From Nibrella saemangeumensis (GTDB lineage: Bacteria; Bacteroidota; Bacteroidia; Cytophagales; Spirosomataceae), in contig NZ_BAABHD010000082.1 in NCBI RefSeq assembly GCF_039541915.1, positions 1-64,000 of the forward strand: DNA of 64,000 nucleotides, read 5' to 3'. Every line of letters begins with the position of its first letter. Position 1 is the first letter of the stretch. Shown here one piece after another: positions 25,311 through 32,949 of this stretch. The notes beneath the pieces are model-generated. The model saw only the letters and a list, made by a program, of their open reading frames with translations. It searched no databases and was not told where the DNA came from. A program made the position numbers and the translations under genes.

Positions 25311-26300
25311 ATGGCAAAGAACCCGCATTACTTTTCGCATTTAGCGCACGTGGAGGTGTTGACCTCCGACCTCAATAAATCCGTTGAATTTTTTAGAGAC
25401 GTCGTTGGCATGGACGAAACCGGCCGGGAAAACGACTCGGTGTACCTCCGGGCCTGGGGCGACTATTACCATCATACACTGAAACTAACCCAAAGCGAAA
25501 CAGCAGGCTTAGGCCATATCGGCTGGCGTGCCGATAGCCCCGAAGCGCTGGACGAGTGCGTGGCTTACCTGGAGAGCATTGGTGCCGGCAAAGGCTGGGT
25601 CGATGGCGACCAGGGTCACGGTAAAGCATACCGCTTTCAGTCGCCGGATGGTCATACGCATGAGGTGTTCTGGGATGTGGTCTGGCTGCGCGAAAATGGC
25701 GAACGGGGCAGTGTATATGCCGACCGCTATGCCAGCAACCGCCTGAAAGGAGCCAATCCCCGGCGCATCGACCACGTCACCTACATGGTGGCCAAAGGAA
25801 AGTATGCCGCCGAGAAGGAGTTCTGGAAAGGTATGGGGCTGAAGAACCCGGACGAAATCAGGATGACCGACGACATGCCTCCCATTGGTGGTTTGTGGAC
25901 AATTGGTAACCTGTCGCACGACATAGCCGTATTTACCGACCCCAACATCGGCGAAAACGAGGGCGTCCTAAATCACATCTGCTGGAACGTTGATAGTCGG
26001 GAGGAGGTCCTGCTGGCGCTGGATTATTTCATCGAGAAAGGCTACAAAAGCGTGATGGGAGCACCGACCCGCCATAAGGCCGACGAGGGTTTTTTTATCT
26101 ACATCATCGACCCGGGCAGCGGAGTATTGTTTGAGTACTACGCCTGTGCCCGACTCGTTTTTGGTCCCGACCACCTGGACGTACACTACCTGAAAGACAA
26201 TCCCAATGATGCCTGGGGCAGCGCCAACCCATTCGCCGAAATGGGCAAAGGTAAAAAGCTCGGCCTGACGGATGGCGTGGTTAAACCGGTGGATATTTAG
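25311..26300 (+). CDS. Extradiol ring-cleavage dioxygenase (catechol 2,3-dioxygenase type)
   Basis: A 329-residue two-domain VOC-fold dioxygenase that would cleave a catechol next to one hydroxyl using Fe(II) and oxygen. The N-terminal domain (about 8-125) is catalytically silent in this family. The C-terminal domain (about 152-285) carries the three metal ligands His155 (RIDHVTY), His222 (LNHICWN) and Glu275 (LFEYYACARL); the last segment is the extradiol signature. It is the first gene of a ten-gene unit with its own conserved operator. Because protocatechuate is handled by the intradiol PcaGH, this enzyme should act on a different catechol. Mn(II) instead of Fe(II) is possible. Confidence 0.88.
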   Translation: MAKNPHYFSHLAHVEVLTSDLNKSVEFFRDVVGMDETGRENDSVYLRAWGDYYHHTLKLTQSETAGLGHIGWRADSPEALDECVAYLESIGAGKGWVDGDQGHGKAYRFQSPDGHTHEVFWDVVWLRENGERGSVYADRYASNRLKGANPRRIDHVTYMVAKGKYAAEKEFWKGMGLKNPDEIRMTDDMPPIGGLWTIGNLSHDIAVFTDPNIGENEGVLNHICWNVDSREEVLLALDYFIEKGYKSVMGAPTRHKADEGFFIYIIDPGSGVLFEYYACARLVFGPDHLDVHYLKDNPNDAWGSANPFAEMGKGKKLGLTDGVVKPVDI

Positions 26301-26315
26301 TCTTCCTGATTCTAC

Positions 26316-26345
26316 CAGTTAACCACTCAACAAATTAACCAACCT
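26316..26345 (+). repeat. Octad tract before the C-C hydrolase gene
   Basis: Read back from the ATG at 26346, the bases fall into 8-base units accaacct, acaaatta, accactca and accagtta, each starting with AC(C/A)A. The tract ends exactly at the start codon. No strong inverted copy is present here. Confidence 0.55.
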
Positions 26346-27482
26346 ATGTGGCATTATTTCCCTGGGCAGTATATGCCCTCGTATCAGATAAACAGGGCCT
26401 TAACGCAAGCTCATTATGGGGGCGGAGAGTTCGCCGAAATCCTGGAAGTAGCGAGTGAAATTGACCCGCTCGACCGGGAAAGTTTTAATAAAGCGTGGGC
26501 TAAAATGGGCGACAACGTCTACGAATTAGCCGAAACCTATGCTGCAGCAGGCAAGCGGGTGTCGGCCCGGCGCACGTACCTGCGCGCTTTCAACTACTTA
26601 CGGACGGCCGAGTTCTTTATGACGCTGCACGACGACCGGAAGATTCCATACTACCTCAAGTGTCGGGATGCCTTCCTGAAAGCCATTGATTTATTCGATG
26701 AGCGGCCGGTAACGATGGAGATTCCGTTTGAAGCCGGGCAGGCGTCCCTGTCGTTCCTGCCGGCTTACCTGTTTAAACCAGCAGGGGTGAAAAACCCACC
26801 TGTTATGGTCATGTTTGGGGGTCTGGATAGTTTAGCCGAGGAATTGTACTTCGGCATTGCCCAACACCTCAACGAGCGCGGTATCGCCATGTTGGCCGTT
26901 GACGGGCCGGGGCAGGGCGCAGCCCTCCGGTTAAACCACATTCATACCCGCTACGACTACAACGTGCCGGGTAGCGCCGTTTTAGACTATATCATCGAAA
27001 ACCTTGGCGACCACGTCGATACGTCCCGCGTAGGTATCGGAGCCGTTTCGATGGGTGGGTATATGGCCGCGCGTTGTGCTGCTTTTGAACCGCGGTTTAA
27101 AGTATGTATGATTTTTGGAGCGGTGTGGTCGTATTACGACATCTGGAAAAATCGTCCCGACAATCACCCCCTGGCCGAAATTGTGCAACATATCGTAGGG
27201 GCCGATAACATGACCGAAGCCCGTGAGCGGTTGAAAAACTTCACGCTCGACGGGGTGGCCGAAAAGATAACCTGCCCAACCTACATTTTACACGGAGAAG
27301 ATGACCGCCAGAACTTTGTAGAAAATGCCTACAAGGTAAACGCGGCCCTCACCTGCGAACAGGTGCTCGAAATCGTTCCGAAAGAAAGCAGTGGCTCAGC
27401 CCATTGCTCAGTAGATGATTTCACCAAAACCTTCAACATGTACGACTGGGTAGCGGAGAAGTTGAACCACTCAACCAATTAA
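26346..27482 (+). CDS. Alpha/beta hydrolase of the 2,6-dihydroxypseudooxynicotine-hydrolase type
   Basis: A 378-residue hydrolase with the two-part layout of this family. A helical N-terminal domain (about 1-125; NVYELAETYAAAGKRVSARR, YLRAFNYLRTAEFF) precedes the hydrolase core. The core shows Ser235 in GAVSMGGYMA, Asp320 in HGEDDRQNF and His353 in GSAHCSVDDF. The characterised pseudooxynicotine enzyme cleaves a C-C bond beside a ring-attached ketone. Directly after an extradiol dioxygenase, hydrolysis of the ring-opened dienoic product or removal of an acyl side chain is plausible. The last codons (KLNHSTN) are encoded by the octad tract that leads into the next gene. No signal peptide. Confidence 0.75.
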   Translation: MWHYFPGQYMPSYQINRALTQAHYGGGEFAEILEVASEIDPLDRESFNKAWAKMGDNVYELAETYAAAGKRVSARRTYLRAFNYLRTAEFFMTLHDDRKIPYYLKCRDAFLKAIDLFDERPVTMEIPFEAGQASLSFLPAYLFKPAGVKNPPVMVMFGGLDSLAEELYFGIAQHLNERGIAMLAVDGPGQGAALRLNHIHTRYDYNVPGSAVLDYIIENLGDHVDTSRVGIGAVSMGGYMAARCAAFEPRFKVCMIFGAVWSYYDIWKNRPDNHPLAEIVQHIVGADNMTEARERLKNFTLDGVAEKITCPTYILHGEDDRQNFVENAYKVNAALTCEQVLEIVPKESSGSAHCSVDDFTKTFNMYDWVAEKLNHSTN

Positions 27483-27486
27483 CCAC
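27463..27486 (+). repeat. Octad tract before the HisD-like gene, overlapping the hydrolase end
   Basis: Three 8-base units, tgaaccac, tcaaccaa and ttaaccac, end exactly at the ATG at 27487. The first two and part of the third are also the last codons and stop of the hydrolase gene, so the repeat has set the C-terminal sequence of that protein. Confidence 0.6.
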
Positions 27487-28788
27487 ATGGTACAACAAAT
27501 CAAAAAAGGCATTACCTATGCCGAAAGCAAGGAAGCCGATGCGAAAGTCAGAGCGCTGGTCGAGGAGATGCTGGAGCAGGTAGCGACCCGTGGCGACGAA
27601 GCCGTCAGGGAATATTCGACTAAACTGGATAACTGGTCGCCGGAGAGCTTCCGGTTGTCGGATAGCCAGATTCAGGAGATTGTCGCATCGCTGCCCGAGC
27701 AGGTGATTGAGGACATCCGGTTTGCTCAGGAACAGATTCGCAACTTTGCCCAGATCCAGCGGGAAGCCATTCGCGATGTAGAGGTAGAAACCCTGCCGGG
27801 CGTTATTCTCGGGCATAAAAACATTCCTGTCAACTCGGTAGGCTGTTACGTGCCGGGTGGCCGGTACCCGATGGTGGCCTCGGCGCACATGAGTGTGCTG
27901 ACCGCCCGGGTGGCCGGCGTTAAACGGGTCATCGCCTGTACACCGCCCATCAAAGGCGAGATTCCGGCTGCTACCGTGGCCGCCATGCACATGGCCGGAG
28001 CCGACGAAATCTACCTGCTCGGCGGGGTGCAGGCTATCGCCCTGATGGCGCTGGGCACCGAAACCGTTGATCCTGTAGATATGCTGGTCGGACCCGGTAA
28101 CGCTTATGTAGCGGAAGCCAAACGCCAGTTGTTCGGTAAAGTAGGGATCGACCTGTTTGCCGGGCCTACCGAAACCCTGGTGATTGCCGACGATACCACC
28201 GATGTAGAAACCTGCGCTACCGACCTGCTGGGTCAGGCCGAGCACGGACCCACCTCTCCGGCCATTTTGCTCACCACCAGCCGGACCATTGCCGAAGGAA
28301 TCGAAGCCGAAATTCAGCGGCAACTGGCCGTGTTGCCAACGGCCGATGTGGCCGGCGTTTCCTGGCAGGATTACGGGCAGGTAATCCTGTGCGATACCGT
28401 CGATGAACTGGTGGCCGAGGCCGACCGCATCGCCAGCGAGCACGTGCAGGTAATGACCGAGAACCCACGGTACTTCCTGGAGAAGATGACCAATTATGGC
28501 GGTCTGTTTCTGGGCGACAAAACTAACGTAGCTTACGGCGACAAGGTTATCGGTACCAACCATACCTTACCGACTAAAGAAGCTGCCCGCTACACCGGTG
28601 GTCTCTGGGTAGGTAAATTCCTGAAGACCTGTACGTATCAGGAGATTCGTACCCCCGAGGCTAGTGCCTTGATTGGCGAGTATTGCTCCCGGTTGTGCGC
28701 CATTGAGAACTTCTGGGGACACAAGGAGCAGGCCGACCTGCGCGTGAGAAAATACAAAACGGTTGACAGCGAACAGCCTGTAGCCTAA
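27487..28788 (+). CDS. Histidinol-dehydrogenase-family alcohol dehydrogenase (catabolic paralogue)
   Basis: A 433-residue member of the HisD family, which oxidises a primary alcohol to the carboxylate in two NAD-dependent steps using zinc. The expected zinc and catalytic positions are present: Gln250 and His253 in GQAEHG, Glu318 and His319 in ASEHVQV, Asp352, His359 in TNHTLPT, and His412 in WGHKEQ. The family segments GCYVPGGRYP and VGPGNAYVAEAK are intact. No other histidine gene is nearby, and it lies inside an aromatic-degradation operon. It is therefore better read as a paralogue recruited to another alcohol, as in HpsN for sulfopropanediol. The substrate is unknown. Confidence 0.82.
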   Translation: MVQQIKKGITYAESKEADAKVRALVEEMLEQVATRGDEAVREYSTKLDNWSPESFRLSDSQIQEIVASLPEQVIEDIRFAQEQIRNFAQIQREAIRDVEVETLPGVILGHKNIPVNSVGCYVPGGRYPMVASAHMSVLTARVAGVKRVIACTPPIKGEIPAATVAAMHMAGADEIYLLGGVQAIALMALGTETVDPVDMLVGPGNAYVAEAKRQLFGKVGIDLFAGPTETLVIADDTTDVETCATDLLGQAEHGPTSPAILLTTSRTIAEGIEAEIQRQLAVLPTADVAGVSWQDYGQVILCDTVDELVAEADRIASEHVQVMTENPRYFLEKMTNYGGLFLGDKTNVAYGDKVIGTNHTLPTKEAARYTGGLWVGKFLKTCTYQEIRTPEASALIGEYCSRLCAIENFWGHKEQADLRVRKYKTVDSEQPVA

Positions 28789-28800
28789 GCCCAAAACCAA

Positions 28801-29562
28801 ATGGCGGAAGAAGGACAGAAGGTAGTTCTGGTCACCGGTGGGGCTGGTGAAATCGGCTCGGCCATCTGCAGGAAGTTTGCCGAAAATGGCTATTCGGTCG
28901 TTGCCACGTACAATTCCAATCAGGCGAAAGCCGAAAAGCTGCTGGCGGAGTTGGGGAGTGGCAATCACCGCATCGTCCAGGCACCAACCACGGATGCCGC
29001 AGCGGTAGACCGGCTGAAGCAGTTCATTACAGAAACGTGCGGACGGCTGGATGTGCTGGTTAATAATGCCGGCATCACCACGCCCGTATCCCACGATGAT
29101 CTGGAGGGCCTCACCGACGAGTGGATCGACAAGATCATGCAGACTAACTTCCGGGGAAGTTTTGCGATGGTACGCGCTACCCGGTCCCTGCTGGAAAAAG
29201 CGGCTGAACTGACAGACACGCCTTCACTCGTCGTCAATATTTCATCTATTGCGGGTATATATGGCATCGGCAGCAACGTCGCGTATTGTGCCTCCAAAGC
29301 TGCTCTTGATTCCATGACCCGTTCGCTGGCGAGGGTGCTGGCCCCTAAAATCCGGATGGTTTCAGTATCGCCCGGCTTTGTCGAAGGTGAATACACAAAA
29401 AACTTCGACCCGGCATTCCTGCAAAACCAGCGCGACCATACACCCCTCGGGCGGTTTGCCACCGGTGATGATGTGGCCAGTGCCGTGTTTGCCCTGGCTT
29501 CTTCGCTCACGTTTTCCACCGGGAATATTATCACCGTTGATGGCGGAAGACTTCTGAAATAA
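28801..29562 (+). CDS. Short-chain dehydrogenase/reductase
   Basis: A 253-residue SDR with TGGAGEIGSA at the cofactor site, VNNAGITTP, catalytic NISSIAG and YCASKAAL, and a C-terminal TVDGGRLLK. It starts 12 bp after the HisD-like gene and is part of the ring-cleavage operon. The NTGY-like basic residue after strand two is absent (YNSNQAK), so cofactor preference is open. An oxidation or reduction next to the HisD-like step is probable. Confidence 0.78.
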   Translation: MAEEGQKVVLVTGGAGEIGSAICRKFAENGYSVVATYNSNQAKAEKLLAELGSGNHRIVQAPTTDAAAVDRLKQFITETCGRLDVLVNNAGITTPVSHDDLEGLTDEWIDKIMQTNFRGSFAMVRATRSLLEKAAELTDTPSLVVNISSIAGIYGIGSNVAYCASKAALDSMTRSLARVLAPKIRMVSVSPGFVEGEYTKNFDPAFLQNQRDHTPLGRFATGDDVASAVFALASSLTFSTGNIITVDGGRLLK

Positions 29563-29585
29563 TCCACAGAAAGACCCAATTGACC

Positions 29586-30347
29586 ATGAAAATCATAGAC
29601 TTATCGGTAACTATATCCGAGAAAATAAAAGAGCCGCTGCCGACCAAGATTGTCTACGAAGACCACAAGGAAGGCGCGAAGAAAATGGGCGGTAAGCTTT
29701 TTGAAGGTATTCAGGGCGATGTTTTCATCGACGGCAACGGTCCGGCCGGTGAGTTTCTGACCGTGACCAGCCACTGTGGTACGCATGTCGATGCGCCTTA
29801 CCACTATTTCCCCACCAGCGAAGGCAAGCCCGCCCGTACCATCGACCAGATGCCGCTGGAATGGTTTTTCAACGATGGCGTAGTGCTGGATTTTACCGAT
29901 AAACCCGACGGCTACATGTTCGAGCCGGAGGATTTGCATGAAAAGCTGGATGCCATCGGCTATACCTTAAAGCCCTTCGATATTGTCTTGATTCGCTGCG
30001 ATGCCGACAAGCGCATCCACGATGATGACTATGTACGGATACACGTCGGCGCTTCGGCCAAGGCAACTCACTGGCTCATCGACCAGGGCATCAAAGTGAT
30101 GGGAACCGACGGATGGGGCTGGGATATTCCCCTGCACATTCAGGCGGCCGACTACAAAGCCAACCCCCGCGACGGTGTCATCTGGCAGGCTCATTATGTT
30201 GGCATCGAAAAAGAGTACTGCCAGATTGAAAAGCTGGCTAACCTCGACCAGTTGCCGCCATACGGCTTCAAAGTAGCCTGTTTCCCGGCCAAGATTGAAA
30301 AAGCCAGTGCGGGCTGGACCCGGGCTGTAGCCATTATCGAAGACTAA
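29586..30347 (+). CDS. Cyclase-family (kynurenine-formamidase-like) hydrolase
   Basis: A 253-residue protein of the metal-dependent cyclase/formamidase family, starting with KIIDLSVTIS and holding the signature TSHCGTHVDAPYHYF around residue 60-75, whose histidines and aspartate bind the metal. A C-terminal histidine-containing segment HYVGIEKEYCQIEK also fits. A TTG lies two codons upstream, but the ATG at 29586 is preferred. Members hydrolyse amides, lactones or ring-cleavage products. In this operon a lactone or an enol intermediate is a reasonable target; kynurenine genes are not nearby. Confidence 0.75.
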   Translation: MKIIDLSVTISEKIKEPLPTKIVYEDHKEGAKKMGGKLFEGIQGDVFIDGNGPAGEFLTVTSHCGTHVDAPYHYFPTSEGKPARTIDQMPLEWFFNDGVVLDFTDKPDGYMFEPEDLHEKLDAIGYTLKPFDIVLIRCDADKRIHDDDYVRIHVGASAKATHWLIDQGIKVMGTDGWGWDIPLHIQAADYKANPRDGVIWQAHYVGIEKEYCQIEKLANLDQLPPYGFKVACFPAKIEKASAGWTRAVAIIED

Positions 30348-30360
30348 TCCAACAGCACTT

Positions 30361-30642
30361 ATGGTACTGGAATTAGCAACCATCGACATAAAACCACAAA
30401 CCAACCAGGAGTTTTTGCAGGCGCTCGAACAGGCAAAAGAGGTCATCTCAAGGTCAAAAGGATTTATCCGGATTGAGGTGAAAACCTGCATTGAACAGCC
30501 TGACCGGTATGTCCTGCTCATTTACTGGGAAACGCTGGAGGATCATACGGTTGGTTTTCGGGAGTCCGACCTATTCAAAGAATGGCGGGCGCTAATCGGT
30601 CCTTTCTTTGCGACTCCCCCTTTTGTACAACACTATTGGTGA
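30361..30642 (+). CDS. ABM-domain protein (antibiotic biosynthesis monooxygenase fold)
   Basis: A 93-residue ferredoxin-like dimeric protein of the ABM/YgiN type (LELATIDIKPQTNQEFLQAL, SKGFIRIEVKTCIE, RYVLLIYWETLEDH, then a terminal PPFVQHYW). Family members act as cofactor-free oxygenases on hydroxyquinols and related phenols or as accessory proteins. It begins 13 bp after the cyclase-family gene. It may oxidise a polyhydroxylated ring before cleavage, which would fit beside the flavin monooxygenase downstream. Confidence 0.72.
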   Translation: MVLELATIDIKPQTNQEFLQALEQAKEVISRSKGFIRIEVKTCIEQPDRYVLLIYWETLEDHTVGFRESDLFKEWRALIGPFFATPPFVQHYW

Positions 30643-30661
30643 TTGGTTGAGTGGTTCATTG

Positions 30662-30748
30662 GTTAACTGGTTTATTGGATGCCCGGTGACACCACTTCCA
30701 GCCAACTAATTAGCCAATGAACCAATAAACCAATTAACTAATCAACCA
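30662..30748 (+). repeat. Octad tract with imperfect hairpin before the flavin monooxygenase
   Basis: Five clean 8-base units, attagcca, atgaacca, ataaacca, attaacta and atcaacca, run from 30709 to the ATG at 30749. An inverted copy lies upstream: 30662-30678 pairs with 30722-30738 over 17 bases with one mismatch. The same GGTT/ATTGG words begin soon after the stop of the ABM gene. It is the longest tract of its kind in the window. Confidence 0.7.
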
Positions 30749-31897
30749 ATGAACCAGTCACCTAGACCCATAAAGAACGTACTGATTGTTGGCGGTGGCA
30801 TCGGCGGGCAGTCGGTAGCCATTGCGCTGAAAAAAGCAGGATATGAACCCGAAATTGTTGAGGTTCACCCTGAATTCAATGTATACGGCGTAGGGATCAT
30901 TCAACAAGCCAATGCGCTACGGGCACTAGATGCCATCGGCGTAGCCGACGAGGCTATTCGGCTCGGCTATCCGTACGGGCGAGTAAAGCTTTGCATTGCG
31001 ACCGGTCAACAAATCGGGGAGGCAGGCACTCCACCTATTGGGCGGTTCCCAAGCCATAATGGTATTTCCCGGCGAATTCTGCACGATGTGTTATTTGCGG
31101 AAGCGCAGAAAGCCGGCGTAAACTACCGGATGGGTCTCTCCGTAGAGCGTCTGAATAACCAACCCAACGGGGTGGATGTCACCTTCACGGATGGCAGCAT
31201 GGGCAGCTACGATATCCTGATTGCGGCTGATGGCATCAATTCTAAAATCCGCAGCATGGTATTTGGAGAGTATAAGCCCAATTATGTTGGCCTATCGGTA
31301 TGGCGTTATGCCTTCCCCAGGCCCAAAACCCTGGATACAGGATACATTTTTTTTGGGAAACAAAGCAAAATAGGGGTAATCCCGATGACCGCCGAATCCT
31401 GCTATATCTTCGTAAACTCGGCCGAAGGCGAAAATCCCTATATCCCGGAAGACCAATTAGTTGACAAACTGAAATCGTATATGCGGGCGTTTCCGGTACC
31501 CCTGGTTCAGGAGTTAATCGAACAGGTAACCGACCCAAAACTGGTTAATTATCGTCCGCTGGAAACGCTGAAGCTCCCGGCCCCGTGGTACAAAAACCGG
31601 GTGATTGTGATTGGCGATGCCGCTCATGCCACTATTCCTCAGTTGGGTTCCGGGGCCGCTCTGGCTATTGAAGATGCGGTTGTGCTGGCCGACGAATTAC
31701 AGAAAACCGAGACCGTCGAACAGGCTTTCGCCAACTTTATGGAACGGCGCTTTCAACGCTGTCAAATGGTCGTGGAAGCTTCTGAAACCCTCGGTCAATG
31801 GGAAGTACTAGAATATTCCGGTCAAAGCCTTCCCGAAGGTGCCAATATGGGTGCCCTGATGGGCAAAACCACCATGGCCCTTACAGGGGAAATATAG
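30749..31897 (+). CDS. FAD-dependent aromatic hydroxylase (salicylate/6-hydroxynicotinate type)
   Basis: A 382-residue group A flavoprotein: VLIVGGGIGGQSVAIALKKA at the N-terminus, DG motif IAADGINSKIRS and GD motif VIGDAAHATIPQLGSGAALA. It is distinct from PobA and from the monooxygenase at 11429, making three group A hydroxylases in the window. In the operon it would add the hydroxyl that makes the ring a substrate for the extradiol dioxygenase, possibly by oxidative decarboxylation as in salicylate hydroxylase. There is no membrane segment. Family is firm, substrate unknown. Confidence 0.82.
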   Translation: MNQSPRPIKNVLIVGGGIGGQSVAIALKKAGYEPEIVEVHPEFNVYGVGIIQQANALRALDAIGVADEAIRLGYPYGRVKLCIATGQQIGEAGTPPIGRFPSHNGISRRILHDVLFAEAQKAGVNYRMGLSVERLNNQPNGVDVTFTDGSMGSYDILIAADGINSKIRSMVFGEYKPNYVGLSVWRYAFPRPKTLDTGYIFFGKQSKIGVIPMTAESCYIFVNSAEGENPYIPEDQLVDKLKSYMRAFPVPLVQELIEQVTDPKLVNYRPLETLKLPAPWYKNRVIVIGDAAHATIPQLGSGAALAIEDAVVLADELQKTETVEQAFANFMERRFQRCQMVVEASETLGQWEVLEYSGQSLPEGANMGALMGKTTMALTGEI

Positions 31898-31904
31898 CTG
31901 ATTA

Positions 31905-31960
31905 GGTCATTAGTTAACCGGTTAGTAAGCCATTGACTTAATCAGCCAATTAACCAAACT
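31905..31960 (+). repeat. Octad tract before the FAH-family gene
   Basis: The 24 bases before the ATG read cttaatca, gccaatta, accaaact. A partly complementary stretch (ctgattaggtcattag, near 31899-31914) lies upstream and pairs with about 13 of 16 positions at 31930-31945. Like the other tracts it sits between a stop and the next start codon and ends at the ATG. Confidence 0.5.
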
Positions 31961-32914
31961 ATGAAACTCGTAACCTTTTTAGATAAAAATCAGGAGAGCC
32001 GGACCGGCTGGCTGGTCGGTGACCAGGTCGTAGATATGCAGCTGGCGAGCGATCAGCTACCGACAGATATGCTCTCGTTCATCGATAGGCACGAAGCGTA
32101 TTCTCAGATCATTAAAGATCTGGGCGAGGTGAAGCCGCACTATGCCCTGTCGGAGGTAAAGCTGCTGGCTCCCTTACCCAATCCCCGTAGCTTCCGGGAT
32201 TATATCGGTTTTGAGATGCACATGCTCAATGCCTCCAAATCGTTCGGGCATACCATTGGACCGGCCTGGTACGAAATGCCCATTTTTTATTTTACCAATC
32301 ACCAGGCTATCTACGGTCCGGGCGACGATATCAGCCGGCCTGCCAACGAAACAAAGCTTGATATTGAACTGGAAATAGCCTGTATCATAGGCAGGAAAGG
32401 GAGCGACATCAAAGCCGAAGAAGCCAACCCATACATCTTCGGATACACCATTTTTAATGACTGGACGGCACGGGCCATTCAGAAGCGGGAAATGGAAGTG
32501 CCGCTGGGGCCGCATAAAGGCAAAGACTTTGCGAATGCCATCGGCCCCTGCATCGTCACCGCCGACGAAATGGAGCAGTTTCGCTGTACCATCTCCGAAG
32601 CCGACTTTCCCGACCCGCTCCGTTTCCCACATGGCCCTAAAGATAGATTGGACCTGACGATGCAGACCCGCATCAACGGGATGACGGTTTGCGAGGGCAA
32701 CTACAAAACGGCCTTCTTCAACTTCGGACAGATGATTGAACGCGCTTCGGAGAACGGTGTCAACCTGATGCCGGGCGATGTGCTGGGCTCCGGCACCGTG
32801 GGCTGGGGGAGCTTGATTGAGAACAACTTCACCGTACACCGGCCGCTGGAACCGGGCGATGTGGTAGAACTGGAAATTGAAGGCATTGGCGTGCTGCGTA
32901 ACCAGGTTATTTAG
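31961..32914 (+). CDS. Fumarylacetoacetate-hydrolase-family protein
   Basis: A 317-residue FAH-fold enzyme. The metal-binding and catalytic core is visible in LDIELEIACIIGRKGSDIKA (Glu ligands), YTIFNDWTARAIQKRE and PHKGKDFANAIGPCIV, and the C-terminal LGSGTVGWGSLIEN completes the fold. Members cleave acylpyruvates or hydrate and decarboxylate 2-hydroxydienoates after meta-cleavage of catechols. Its presence with an extradiol dioxygenase and a C-C hydrolase gives the minimum set for a meta-cleavage route. Cytoplasmic. The exact reaction depends on the unknown ring substrate. Confidence 0.82.
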   Translation: MKLVTFLDKNQESRTGWLVGDQVVDMQLASDQLPTDMLSFIDRHEAYSQIIKDLGEVKPHYALSEVKLLAPLPNPRSFRDYIGFEMHMLNASKSFGHTIGPAWYEMPIFYFTNHQAIYGPGDDISRPANETKLDIELEIACIIGRKGSDIKAEEANPYIFGYTIFNDWTARAIQKREMEVPLGPHKGKDFANAIGPCIVTADEMEQFRCTISEADFPDPLRFPHGPKDRLDLTMQTRINGMTVCEGNYKTAFFNFGQMIERASENGVNLMPGDVLGSGTVGWGSLIENNFTVHRPLEPGDVVELEIEGIGVLRNQVI

Positions 32915-32949
32915 CTTATTGACAAATCGTTCTTTTAACCGCTTTACGT

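Noticed and set aside
27487..28788. Histidine biosynthesis gene hisD
   Set aside because: No other his genes are nearby, and position inside a ring-cleavage operon argues for a catabolic paralogue.
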